DNA of 64,000 bases, from positions 124,001-188,000 of the forward strand of contig PQWQ01000006.1 of the NCBI GenBank assembly GCA_002943765.1. The letters are read 5' to 3'. The stretch comes from Psoroptes ovis. Its lineage: Eukaryota > Arthropoda > Arachnida > Sarcoptiformes > Psoroptidae. The position numbers and the translations under genes were made by a program. Positions 9,951 to 21,800 of this stretch are shown piece after piece (within the stretch, counting starts at the first letter, position 1; each line of letters opens with the position of its first letter). Below the pieces are notes generated by a model. That model searched no databases. It was given only the letters and a program-made list of their open reading frames with translations, and was not told the origin of the DNA.

Positions 9951-11195
9951 TCAGTCAACACCTGGAACAAATATTTCCGGGTAAATTAGTCGAAAATGAC
10001 TGCTGTAGTTTTGTGTGAACAGCTTTTCATTGTTGTTAGCCTCTATTGCAGAAGAGTATACCACAAATAATTCCGAATGAATTTTGCTGATTTTTGCAGA
10101 ATTTTTCTCCAATTTTTTTTTCACTTTCATAAATTAGAAAATTCAGAGAATCAAAAGAATGTGAAAAAAATTCATTGCATTGGACATTTGATTCATTTTT
10201 GAATCGGAATTTTTCTCATTTCATTTTATCTCATTTATTTCATTCTCATCTCGCTCATACCCAATGGTATACTTATCGATGTAGATACACTTACACACAC
10301 AGATAACTAATAGCTGGCGTGTTTTTTTATCGTAAAATCAGCAAAATTAAAATTTTTTTATTTTTCATTTCTTCTGTTTTAAAATGAAATTTTTCTCCAT
10401 TCATTTATTTATCAAAAGTTTTCATCATCATCATTCAAATCATTTATAAATTTGGCAACCAATGTAAAAGATAATGGAGACCATACAGCGAACGAACAGT
10501 AGTCAAAGAAATATTTGCGAATATTTTTTCACTGGTCATTTGTCATAAATAATAAATGTGAAAAATTATGATTTTGATAAAAATGAAATAAAAAATATGA
10601 AAAAATAAATGAATAAGTGAATAAATGAACGTTAATCATAATCATCATAGGTTGAATTATAAATCAAACGCAAAATAATAATAAAAAAGTAAAATTTTCA
10701 AGTTTTTTTTGAATGATGATTATCAATTGATCCATGAATGATAAAACTAATAAGGATGATGATGGTAATGGTTGAGCTAACATATGCACTCAATGATTGA
10801 ATTTTTTCATGTTAAGATACTAAAAATTCAAATTCGTTTTTATTCTTGGATGAAAGTAAAAAATAAATGCCTTGAGGTCATATAGGAAATAATATTTTCG
10901 TTGAATTTCTCGATTGATTGATGTTCGAAGAAGTGAATACTAATAATAAATTATACACATCAATAATTGTAGAAATTTTCATACAAAATTTCAAATTAAA
11001 GTTTTCAATTACTTTTTCACTGTTCAATTGATTGAACCTGAAAATATTATTAATCATTAATAATAAAGGTTCGTTTTCTTTGATTATTCACAAGAAATGT
11101 TCACTTGAAAAATTTTACCAATCGAAAATAAGAAAAAAAACTTTTCATTTTTAAGCCTGAATGATCTTAAATTGAATCTTAAAGCATCAATTTTT
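9951..11195. other. intergenic AT-rich DNA
   Basis: No supported gene on either strand. The METAP2 poly(A) signal follows at 11196. Confidence 0.4.
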
Positions 11196-11201
11196 TTTAT
11201 T
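11196..11201 (-). terminator. polyadenylation signal of METAP2
   Basis: AATAAA on the reverse strand (tttatt on +), 110 bp beyond the METAP2 stop codon. Confidence 0.5.
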
Positions 11202-11311
11202 GTTATTCATCATTTGAAAAATTGAATATAAAATTATGATAATAATTCTTGAAGTAAACTTAATCTTGTATTTGCAAATAAAATGTAATTGCATCAATAT
11301 TGATCAACAAA

Positions 11312-12754
11312 TTAATAATCTTGACCACGTGAAACAACTTCTTTATAAGTTGGCCGTAATATTATCGTATGTTCATATTGTGCAGTATATGATCCTTTGA
11401 TATCACAAAGTGGTGGATAAGGATCGATAATACCTTTTTTACATAAATCATTTAATGACATTAAATAACGTGTTTGTCCTAAACGATCTAACCAACGACG
11501 ACAAAATGCTAATGTGCCGAAATTTTGATTAATAACATTCAATAATTGTTTTGAACCAGCTAATCTTAATGGCACATGTTGGACATGAAAATTTTTCATA
11601 TAATGTGATGTTTCCATATCATCATTGACTAATCCACGACCAGTTGAACCAAACGTTTCGATTGCATACACTTCACCTTCTTCCATTTTTGTTTCTTCAC
11701 CACCTTTAACGATTGGAACTGTTTTACCAGCATGTATACGATACTGGCCTATTGAATGACCATTTAGATTTCTAATTGATTTGATCGGATAAGTTCTGCC
11801 ATTCAATTCAAGTTCATATGACTCCATTACTTCTTGTATAGCTTTACCAATATCACAAAGTCGTACATCAATACCAGCTTCACGAATGCCAGTGTTTGTG
11901 GCATCTTTTACTGCTTTCAATAATTCATCATATTTTGGATCAAATGTGACAGTGAATGCACAATCAATAATATGACCATTGACATGTGTACCGAAATCAA
12001 TTTTACACACATCTTCATATTGTAATACGGTTTTATCTCCAGCGTTTGGAGTATAATGAGCAGCACAATGATTGAGTGAACAACCAGTTGGAAAAGCTAA
12101 TCCAGATTCAAGACCATTTTCAACAATCAATTTTCTGGCTGTATCCTCCAAACGTTCACATATTTCAATCATTGTCATACCGGGTTTGATATGATTCAAC
12201 ATATATTGGCGTGTTTGGCGATGAGCTTCTGCTGCACAACGAAGATCACGATATAAATCCTCTGATGCTTCATCGATAGCTTTCTTTTCAGCAGATGTTA
12301 TACGGTATTTTGCAGTATTTTCATCGATAGCCGGATGCTCACAAAGTTCACCAACTGGAAAATTACCATCTGGATATAAATCTTTGATAGGAACCGATGG
12401 CGGATCAGTTTGTGTCAAAGGTACATTAGCTTTCTTTTTGCGGTTACGTTTTTTCTTTGATTTTGATACTGTTGCAGAACCTTCTTGATCACCACCATCT
12501 TCTTGATCTTCATCATTTATTTTTACTTCTGATTCCAATTTTTCAGAAATTTCTTCTATTTTGTCATCATTTTTCACATCTGATTGAACATTTGCAGGCT
12601 TTTTCTTCTTCTTTTTTTTCTTTTTATTCGTTTTAGTAGCTGATTGTTGCTCATCATTGTTGTCATCACCATCATCATTATCATTGATTAATTTATCATC
12701 ATTTAATTCATTTTCATCAACAATTTCTTCATTATTAGTAGCAACAGCCGACAT
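11312..12754 (-). CDS. METAP2: methionine aminopeptidase 2 (MetAP2), intronless
   Basis: A single reverse-strand exon of 480 aa, almost the length of human MetAP2 (478). The enzyme removes the initiator methionine co-translationally in the cytosol, uses two metal ions, and in eukaryotes also protects eIF2-alpha. The N-terminus has the family's alternating acidic and poly-lysine blocks (Lys-rich about 41-52 and 98-109). All catalytic and metal-binding residues are present with a constant +2 offset from the human enzyme: H233 (AAHYTPN; the fumagillin-reactive His), D253 and D264, H333 (GHSIGQY), E366 (AIETFGS) and E461 (QYEHT). The frame ends in the conserved RGQDY-type tail. The ATG at 12754 is the first possible start and gives the complete N-terminus. 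Upstream of it is about 1.5 kb of non-coding DNA before the divergent BCAT gene. Confidence 0.97.
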   Translation of the reverse strand: MSAVATNNEEIVDENELNDDKLINDNDDGDDNNDEQQSATKTNKKKKKKKKKPANVQSDVKNDDKIEEISEKLESEVKINDEDQEDGGDQEGSATVSKSKKKRNRKKKANVPLTQTDPPSVPIKDLYPDGNFPVGELCEHPAIDENTAKYRITSAEKKAIDEASEDLYRDLRCAAEAHRQTRQYMLNHIKPGMTMIEICERLEDTARKLIVENGLESGLAFPTGCSLNHCAAHYTPNAGDKTVLQYEDVCKIDFGTHVNGHIIDCAFTVTFDPKYDELLKAVKDATNTGIREAGIDVRLCDIGKAIQEVMESYELELNGRTYPIKSIRNLNGHSIGQYRIHAGKTVPIVKGGEETKMEEGEVYAIETFGSTGRGLVNDDMETSHYMKNFHVQHVPLRLAGSKQLLNVINQNFGTLAFCRRWLDRLGQTRYLMSLNDLCKKGIIDPYPPLCDIKGSYTAQYEHTIILRPTYKEVVSRGQDY

Positions 12755-14239
12755 TATAATGTAACACTTAATTAATTAATTAGATGCACAATTTTTCAAA
12801 ATAATATAAGAAAAAAAATAAAATGATTTGAAAAAAAATTCAAAATAATAAAATAAACATCAAGTGCATCCAAAATTGCGAGCACGTGGAATAGCAACTG
12901 GCGGCTATTTCCACTTTGCTATGACAACACAAGTGGCTCTGAAAATTTTTCTCTATTTCAAATTTGAAATTGGCATATTTTAATTTTAAAAAATTATTTA
13001 CGGTTACATTAATTGATTTATTGATTATTATAATAATAAATATTAGGATTAATTAGAAATTGATCTATTTTGAATCTTATTATATTTCATATTTCATGCT
13101 AATGATAAATCATTTATCAAAAATTGATTGATTTTGATTTTTCAAAATAATTTTCGATTAAAATTATTTGGCAATTTAAATTGGCAGTTTGTTTATTTTT
13201 TAGACATCTTTTTTCTCATATTTATTTTAAGATAAGATAAATAGCGAAAATGTATTTTGAAACCTATCAAATGTTTTTATTTTTGATTTTATCGATTGGC
13301 ATTTCTTCTTATTTTCATTCAAATGTTTTAATCATTAATCAAAGATTTGAATGAAAAATAAAATCTTGATCACCTTGAAAATTTTGTTTATTTTTTATTT
13401 GAAAATGATTCCCTTTTCAATTAATCGAATTTTTTAATTGAATTTTTTCTTCTGTAATTTTCACAAAAATTGAAAATTTTCTTAATTGACCAAGTTTGCA
13501 TCTGATAATTTGGTCAAATAATATTTCATTTACTTCTCTTTTTTCTATGTCATTCAACTTTCACCTTTCTTCAGTTGTTTGAAAGATAATTGGATCGAAA
13601 TCGTATGAAAAAGTAAAATAGAAATCGGAAAATCAAAAATATTTTTTCTCATTTTTTTTTTTTTTTTTTGAATTTTAAGGGGAAGCATTAAGGCTTGTTT
13701 TTGGATGTATATGATAATCAAAATTAAAGATAATTTTTTTATTTATTGAATATCAGCGATGATGGAAATGTCGTCAATGATTGACTTCGATTTATTAAAA
13801 TTCAAAATAAGAAAATGGAGAATGAAAAATAAATATTTGATTTACATTTGGAAATGATTTGAATTAAAAAATGAATGTAAAGTCGAAGTTGTCGTCGTTG
13901 TTGTGGTTGATGATGCATCCACGTCATGAAAAAAAGATGATAGTACATTTATTTTTGAAATAAAATGATAAAATGATAATCGAATGATGATTTTTGTTTA
14001 CCTTAAATATCTTCCAATCAGTGCACAATCAATCATCAATGAACAGAGTGATTTAATTTTTTTGAATTTCAATTTCAATTTCAATGATTGTACTTATGCG
14101 ACAACTTTTCTCCAAAACGGAACAATAGATGCTAGTAAATTAATCTACAATAGATTTTATCGAATTATGTTTGATTCAATATGAAAAGCTTGACATTTAT
14201 TAAATGAATTAAAATTTGATTTTACCTTTTATCGAGAAT
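12755..14239. promoter_or_regulatory. divergent intergenic region between METAP2 and BCAT
   Basis: This is the only place for both promoters. 12868-12930 is markedly less AT-rich and contains CACGTG (12883-12888) and aactggcggc, about 130-145 bp upstream of the METAP2 ATG. CACGTG E-boxes often mark promoters of translation-related genes, but the hexamer is common in this window. On the BCAT side, a GT-rich patch lies at about 13880-13926. A 66-codon ORF at 13984-14184 (forward) just before BCAT has no family resemblance and is probably fortuitous or 5'-UTR. Confidence 0.35.
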
Positions 14240-15805
14240 ATGATTTTATCAACAAATTTAATTCGAAATATTCAACGAATATTATCATCAACATCATCAT
14301 CATCATCGCTGACCACAATAAATTTGAATTGTTACCATTGTTTTAAGAATTCATTTAAGACTAATCGTCCATTTACATCGTGTTCACAATTTAGAAAATT
14401 TTTACATTCATCATCATGGTCAATAATTGGAAATAATAATCAAACTTCAAAGCTCAATCAAGCGAATAGAAAATTTTCGACTGATGTTCATTATGACAAA
14501 ATTCAATTAGAGCCATGCATTAATTCGTTTAAGGTGAATAATGATTTTTATTTTATTGGTGCATGATTATATTATACAATTTTTTCTGATTTCTCCAACA
14601 CTAAATTAATTTTTTCATTCGAAATTAATTTCATTGGAATTCATGAAGGCAAAAGATGCTGCTATTACAGTTCTAGACTCTAAAGATCGGTCAGAAAAAC
14701 CCGAATGGGACAAATTAGTTTTCGGCACACATTGTTCTGACCATATGATTGAAATACACTGGAATGTAGAACAAGGTTGGCAAACACCACAAATCGTTCC
14801 TGTACATCCGTTCTGTCTGCATCCATATGCTAAAGTTTTTCATTATGCTTGTGAAGTAATGTATTTAATTTAATAATTGTAGGTAATTATTGATGGAATA
14901 ATGACTTTTAATTTATTTTTATATAGCTTTTTGAAGGAATGAAAGCATATCGTGGACCGGATAATCGCATACGATTATTTAGACCTGAATTGAATATGAA
15001 ACGAATGCGTTTATCAGCATCAAGAATATGTTTACCTGATTTCGATAGCCAAGAATTGATTGATTTAATTAAAAAACTTCTAATAATCGACAATGAATGG
15101 ATACCACCATATGAATCACAATCATCACTTTACATACGACCAACATTCATAGCAACAGATGCAGCCATAGGAGTCTCACCAGCAACAAAGGCATTATTAT
15201 TCGTTGTTACTGGACCCGTAGGCCCATATTTTGCTACCGGTTTCAAGCCTGTATCATTATTAGCTGATCCTAAATATGTTCGAGCATGGCAAGGTGGTTC
15301 AGGTGATCGTAAATTAGGTTCAAATTATGCACCCACATTGTATGTACAACAGATTGCAGCACAAAAAGGTTTACAACAAGTATTATGGTTATATGGCGAT
15401 GATCATCAATTGACTGAAGTTGGTACAATGAACATATTTATGTTGATCAAAAATGCTGACGGTAAAAAACAATTAATTACACCGCCTTTGACTGAAGGTC
15501 TCATATTGCCTGGTGTTACGAGACAATCATTAATTGAATTAGTACGCTCTTGGAATGAAATTGAAGTTATTGAACGCACTATACCAATGGCTGAAGTTAA
15601 ACAATTATTAAGAGAAAATCGTCTTATCGAGATGTTTGGTGCTGGTACTGCGTGCATTGTATGTCCAATCGGCGAAATCTCATATCAAAATGAATTATTG
15701 AAAATACCTGGTCATGATTTTACATTGAAATTATTTAAAGAATTACTTGATATACAATATGGTTTGAAAAAATTTCGTGATTATGTTCAAGTCATTGATT
15801 CATAA
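14240..15805 (+). CDS. BCAT: branched-chain amino acid aminotransferase, mitochondrial, 3 exons
   Basis: Exons are 14240-14533, 14649-14855 and 14927-15805, with GT-AG introns of 115 and 71 bp, both in phase 0, giving 459 aa. The enzyme is a fold-type IV PLP transaminase that interconverts Leu, Ile and Val with their 2-oxo acids using 2-oxoglutarate/glutamate. The catalytic PLP lysine is K296 (RKLGSNYAPT). GTACIVCP carries the redox CxxC (C410, C413) known from the human enzymes. GTMNIF, PPLTEGLILPGVTRQS and ELLDIQYG are other family motifs. The first about 90 residues are Ser/Asn/Arg-rich and poor in acids, consistent with a mitochondrial targeting peptide. The ATG at 14240 was chosen because the frame upstream reaches only a TTG. 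Its AATAAA (15898-15903) lies within the coding exon of the convergent gene. Confidence 0.95.
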
Positions 15806-15855
15806 TTAATTAATGAATGATTTAAAATTTTTGTTAATCTTTTGTCATGGAATTT

Positions 15856-15861
15856 TTTATT
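15856..15861 (-). terminator. polyadenylation signal of the DIP/lachesin-like gene
   Basis: AATAAA on the reverse strand (tttatt on +), 15 bp past the stop codon at 15876. It lies inside the expected 3'-UTR of BCAT on the opposite strand. Confidence 0.45.
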
Positions 15862-15875
15862 ATAAATTTTTTGCT

Positions 15876-18800
15876 TTATTTATTGATTTCAATTGAAAAT
15901 AAAATTGAAATCAATGTAAATAATATTTCAGATTTGAAATTAATACAATTATTGCTTAAATCTTCATTGTAATCATCGTATTGATATTCATCATCATCAT
16001 CATCATCATTGTCATTATCATTACCAGAGGATTTATTTTGATCATACAAATTATTTTTCAATTTATCATCGTCAAATACTTTAGTATGCCATTTATTATG
16101 TTGTGTTGTTGCTGTTGTTGTTGCTGCTAATGATGATGAAGATGCAGTTATTTTCTTCCTTTTACGTTTTCTTTTAGATTTTGTTATATTTCTTTGTTTA
16201 ATGTTTGTTGCTAAGATTTGTTTTGATATTGGATGCAGTTGGCTATTATAATCGTTTGGTTCTAATTTTGATTGACTTTGTTGATGGAATTTACTGGCTA
16301 ATTATTTTTTATTGGCGATCCAGATGTGAAAGAATTGCATGGTAGTAAAAAATGAATAAGTTGCAGGAAAAGCAGGAAAGAAAATAGAGAAAAAAATCAA
16401 GTAAAAAACAAATAAGTCATTAAAACATCATAAGGGAGGTATTTTGATCGATTTCCAAATAGGAAAAAGAAATTCGATTTATATATAATCGATCAATATA
16501 TATATGAAACACGATAAGAACTAATTTCTGAGATTTAAATCGACTTACCATAAACTTTGACTTGTTTCACCTGACGCCCAAGTAAATTATGTGCATGACA
16601 TTGATAAATACCTAAATCATTCGATGATAATGATTGTATTGTTAATTTTAGATGACGTTTATAACCTTTTTCTTTTACTGAAACTTCATATTTTGGTCCA
16701 CTAATGTAAATACTTTGTGAATGTAAACCAAAAGTCCAATAATTTAATGGCAATGGATATGCTTCTATATGACAATCAATCGTAATGTTTGAACCAAATG
16801 GCCCACTGTCGTGTGTAAATAAGAAAAGAAAGCAAATGTTTGATTGTTAAATGGATTTTCAATTTGAAAGCAAAATGCTTAACACAGTTTAGGAAACATT
16901 ATTAGCATGAATTTTTTTTTTTTGGGTTCACAATCATTGCTAATCAAAAATAATTTGAACCTACCCAATCTCTTCGATTGGAATCCAAATTTGTGGTGCA
17001 ACTATCAATGAAGATATTGGAATAGTAAAGTTAAATTATAAATTAATTAAATTAAAAGGGAAAACTAAAATTGTTATCATTCATTATCAATGATTGAGAA
17101 CACATACATTGAACATTGAGTAATATGCGACGACTTACTGATGGCATTACACCATTAGATGCAATACAAAGCCATGCTCCTGAATGAACTCTGTGAATAT
17201 GAATGAGAAAATGGAGAGTAGAGTGTGTTCAATATTTCAATCGAATTAATAAGGTCAAAATTTTACCTTGTCACGCGTGATATTTCCAATAATTCGCCCT
17301 CTGTCTTGTTGACTGATTGAATTCAAAATTGGTTCGTTTATTCGAAATTGAAATTTTATAACGTAAACATACCCATAATTCGACGATTATTTTGTCCAAT
17401 AGATCCTAACGGTACACGAGCACCATCCTCACGTCGCCACTAATTATTATCAATTTTTTTAAAAAAACTAGATTAGTGTCATAGTAAATATCAAACCTCA
17501 ATTAGCGGATCTGGAAAGCCACGAGCTTTACATTTTAATGTTACATTTTCACCTTCACGCACTAAAACATCATTTGATGATTCACTATCAATAATATCTG
17601 GTGGTACGACTACTTTTATATAACCAATTTGTTTTCTCATCGGTACAGTACTGATTTGACACATGTATCTATTTTTGAAAATTAAAATTGATTTATTTTT
17701 AGAAAATTTTGAACATTATCATCGATGACTATGCATTATTCATATGAACATGAGTCTAGTCATTGTGCAGTATTGAAAAAAATTTAAAATATTTACACAA
17801 AACCAAGACACATACCCTCCACGATCAGAAAATTGTACATTACGTATGACAAGTATAAAATAACGAATTCGATTATTATTATAATTATTATTATCCATCA
17901 TTGATAGAGATAATGGTTCAAATGATTCAGTCAAATCATTAACACTCAGACCAACATAATTTACAGCTGTTTGACTATCGATTTGATTTTCTTCAAGCAA
18001 TGATATCCTCGGATCACGTGTAATTATATGTGTTTGTAGTGTTAATATACTTTTTGTATCATCACGTATCCATGCTGACTATTTCGATAAATTATAAAAT
18101 CAAAATTATGCAATAAAATTCAAAATCAAACCAAATCAATTTTTCCAAAATCAAACAAAAAAAATCAATTATAAATTTGCTTACGCTATATGTTTGTAAA
18201 TTTTTTATTATACAAGCTAAACGAGCTTCACGACCAATTTGTACAGTAATGTTTGGTACATGTCCAACGAATTCTGGCAATGAATTTTCATTATCATCAT
18301 TTGTATCATTACCGCTACTATTATTAGCATCATAATTATTATTTTTATTATTATAAAAATCTAAATCAAAGTAATGAAAAAATGGGAGAAAAATAATTTT
18401 GTTTGTTTGATGAATATTGAAATCAATTTGATAAAATATTTGAAAAAAAAGAAAAATTTTAAAAAACATTATTATGCTGTCCATGATATGGAAAACAAAA
18501 TACATTTTCAAGATAAAAATATTAACAATTATAACAGACATTCGCTTTCATACATAAATTGTCATATTTCAATATCTATCATTCGAGAAAAAAATATGAA
18601 ATGAATTGCTAATTACTTTTGAATGATGATGAACATTACAAAACATATGGAAAAAAAACAATAGAAATTAACAACAGCAGCAAAACAATTCATCAATTCA
18701 ACCAAAAAAAAAGGTAAATAATTAAAAATTATGTAAAACAATAAAACAACAGCAATGTTGGTGGTTTTTGTTTTGTTTTTCGCTTATGTTTTGCATAAAG

Positions 18801-21800
18801 CAACCATCAAATCATTCAATCAGTTAGTACAACGATACTAATAATAATAATAATTATAATTATAATGATATGACCATCTTTTTCTCCGAATAATAATTCG
18901 TAGATGTACAATATGATAATTATTATAATGATTATTATTATGTCAAACAAAAACGAATTTTTTTTTTTTTTTTTTTTGAAAAATTATTCTTAATTAAGGC
19001 TGAACAATGTTGCTGACGTTCGGCACATGTACTATCAGTATCGGTGCATGTTTGACCATTGACTAATTCAAAAAATTCTGGTTTTTCCCTGTTTTGGTAT
19101 TTCTCCTGTGGTTTTTGTTGTTTGATGATGATGATGGTTATGTCAATATTATATATAATTAAAAATGATAATAATAATAATGAAAATCATTATTGATGAT
19201 GACTTTATTATTATTATTATCATTATTATTAGTAGTGGAAAAATCTACGCACACACACACATACAAACAAATGAATTACGTGTATTTATGTAATAATAAT
19301 AAAATAATTTGAATGAAAATGGATGAACTAAAAGAGGAAAGTGTATAATTAAAAATTTTTGTGGCAAAGGAAACACACAAAAATATCCAAAATAAGATAT
19401 AATAATAATTAGAAATTCTTAAAACAATGAGTCTAAAACAAACATTACAATGATAGATTCTCATCTATTAATGAATCGATGATTATCAGATATCATCAAG
19501 TATATATCGAATTAGATTATCAATAAATGGTCATATTTTTTTTTGTACCGGGCCAGAGTAGAGTGAACTGGTGGATTATTATCGATTGTTTGATTTTCAA
19601 ATTGGATATGATATTATCGGTGTGTATGCGAGCAATTTGAAATGATATGATTATAATTACTATTATCATTATCATCATCATCATCGAGAATAGATCAAAA
19701 TCAAAAGTTATTATTAATTTGGCCACAAAAAATATATGAAAAATGAAAATGAAACGACATAATAATTATCATTTATCATTATGAATAATAGAGGATGAAA
19801 ATCAAATTGTTCATTGATTGATTTAATAATAAAAAAAAATACAAGTACAAACAATAATAATGAGATTCAATTGCTTTAATACAAAAAAAAATATGCATGA
19901 AAACAAATATGCAAATTAATGTTGTTCGAGTTTTGGTTGTTTTCTTTCATATCAAACAACAATAATTTATATATAATCGTTAAACATGAATGAAAATTGA
20001 TGATTGAATTACAAATATCAAAAAGAAGAAAGGAAGATTGAATTGATTCAAACAGCCAAAAAAACAATAATAATGACTGTGAAAAATAGAATTAACAGGA
20101 ATGAAATAAACATGAATATAATAATAATGATTCAAGTCAAAAAATAATCAACAAAGTGAAAAGATAAATCGAAAATAAATTAGTTGAATATTTGATGAAT
20201 CAGATATGTGTGTTTGGGTAAGTGTGTGTGTGTGTGTTTTAACATGTCTACAATGATGATGATGATGAAGTTGATTGAACGAGGAATATGGTATCGAGAT
20301 AATCTGCATAATTTGCAACCAGAAAAAAAAATAGATTCAAAATTACTAATTGAAAACAATTATGCTAACAACGAATAGTCGACCGAAAACGAAAAAAAAA
20401 ATTCTGATGATTGAGATATCAAAATAAAAATAAAATAAAATATTTAGATTACCTGAAATTCTGAACCTACCCTTGTGTACATGTGTTTCAAAGGCATACC
20501 TTTGTGAAAATGTACCTATGTGTTGTAAAACCAAATGAATAGCTCATTGATTATTCAAATATCATACACAAACACACACACACACAAGATACTGAAATGA
20601 AAAAAATTCAATGAAATTATTACATTTTCATACGTTTCATAAATGGAAATTTTGTTTTTCCAAAATTATTCATGTTTCAAGATAGAAAAAATATTCTCAT
20701 TACGATTACTAAAGGTTCGTTTTTTTTTCAGGAATTTTATTGTTATGGAAAAATGATAATTAACATATTATATACAATAAAATAGTCACACACACAGGAT
20801 AATGAATAAAGGTGAAAAAAGATCATAATAATCATCATGATGGTAATTTAAAATTTACATTGATTGTTCAATGTTTTTGGATACAAAAAAATAAAATAAA
20901 ATAAAATTGTTCGGTACACAACACGCATACAATGGATTTTGAATTTGAATTCAAATTCAAATTGAAATTTTCGCTTGTTTCATCTTTTTCAATCTAAATA
21001 GGCAATGAATACACAAATAAATTGAATGGGTCTATTGAATATTTGACACATTTTTCATTTAAAGATTTGACAAAATCAAAAACACTGAAATCAAAGATCC
21101 TAGATTTACGTTTTTCCTGAAAATAGAAATTTGTTTTTTATTTGGGTCAGTATACAAGTTTGAGAAAATCAAATTTTTTGCCTAGTTTGAATCGGAATAA
21201 TTGGAGAAATTCAACTGAAACCAAAGCTTAATTGAGAACTTCATTCTCACCAATGGTCGTCCATTGAAACAATTATTTTTTGCAAGTGAAAATATCGATC
21301 AGAAAAATATGAGATTCATTCCAATAGTCTTATTTAAACTATTCAATGAACAAGGCCAAAGATTTAATCAAATTATCACTTATTGATCCAAAAATGAAAG
21401 ATTTAAATTCATTCATTTGTATTAGAAATGATTCGTTGAGTAAAAGTATCAAACATTTTGAAATTAAAATTTGAATAATTATTTTAGGAAAAATGAATAG
21501 AAAAAATCAATTTCGCCTAAAATATATTCAAGCATCAAAAGCATTGTACATACACAATGATGGTGAAAAAAAATGAAAACATGTTTGTTGTTTGAAACAA
21601 TAAATTTCGGTGTATTTGGCAAAAATGTTTTCGATGAAAAATCAAAAAAATTCAAAATCAAAAATTCAGTGAAATTTTCACTGAATTTGATAATTGAAAA
21701 AATCATAGAATTGAATTGAATTGTCAATTGAGAATTTCGTATTCTGAAAAATAAAATAAACAAAATCGGTATTGAACAAAACAAAACAAAAAGAAAAAAA

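Noticed and set aside
12883..12888. CACGTG as a specific Myc/Max site of METAP2
   Set aside because: At least nine CACGTG hexamers occur in the window, so one near a start codon is not strong evidence.
13984..14184. 66-codon ORF upstream of BCAT
   Set aside because: No homology, ends before the BCAT start, no targeting-peptide character; most likely UTR or chance.
14908..15657. Reverse ORFs within BCAT exon 3
   Set aside because: Antisense shadows of a clearly conserved aminotransferase frame.
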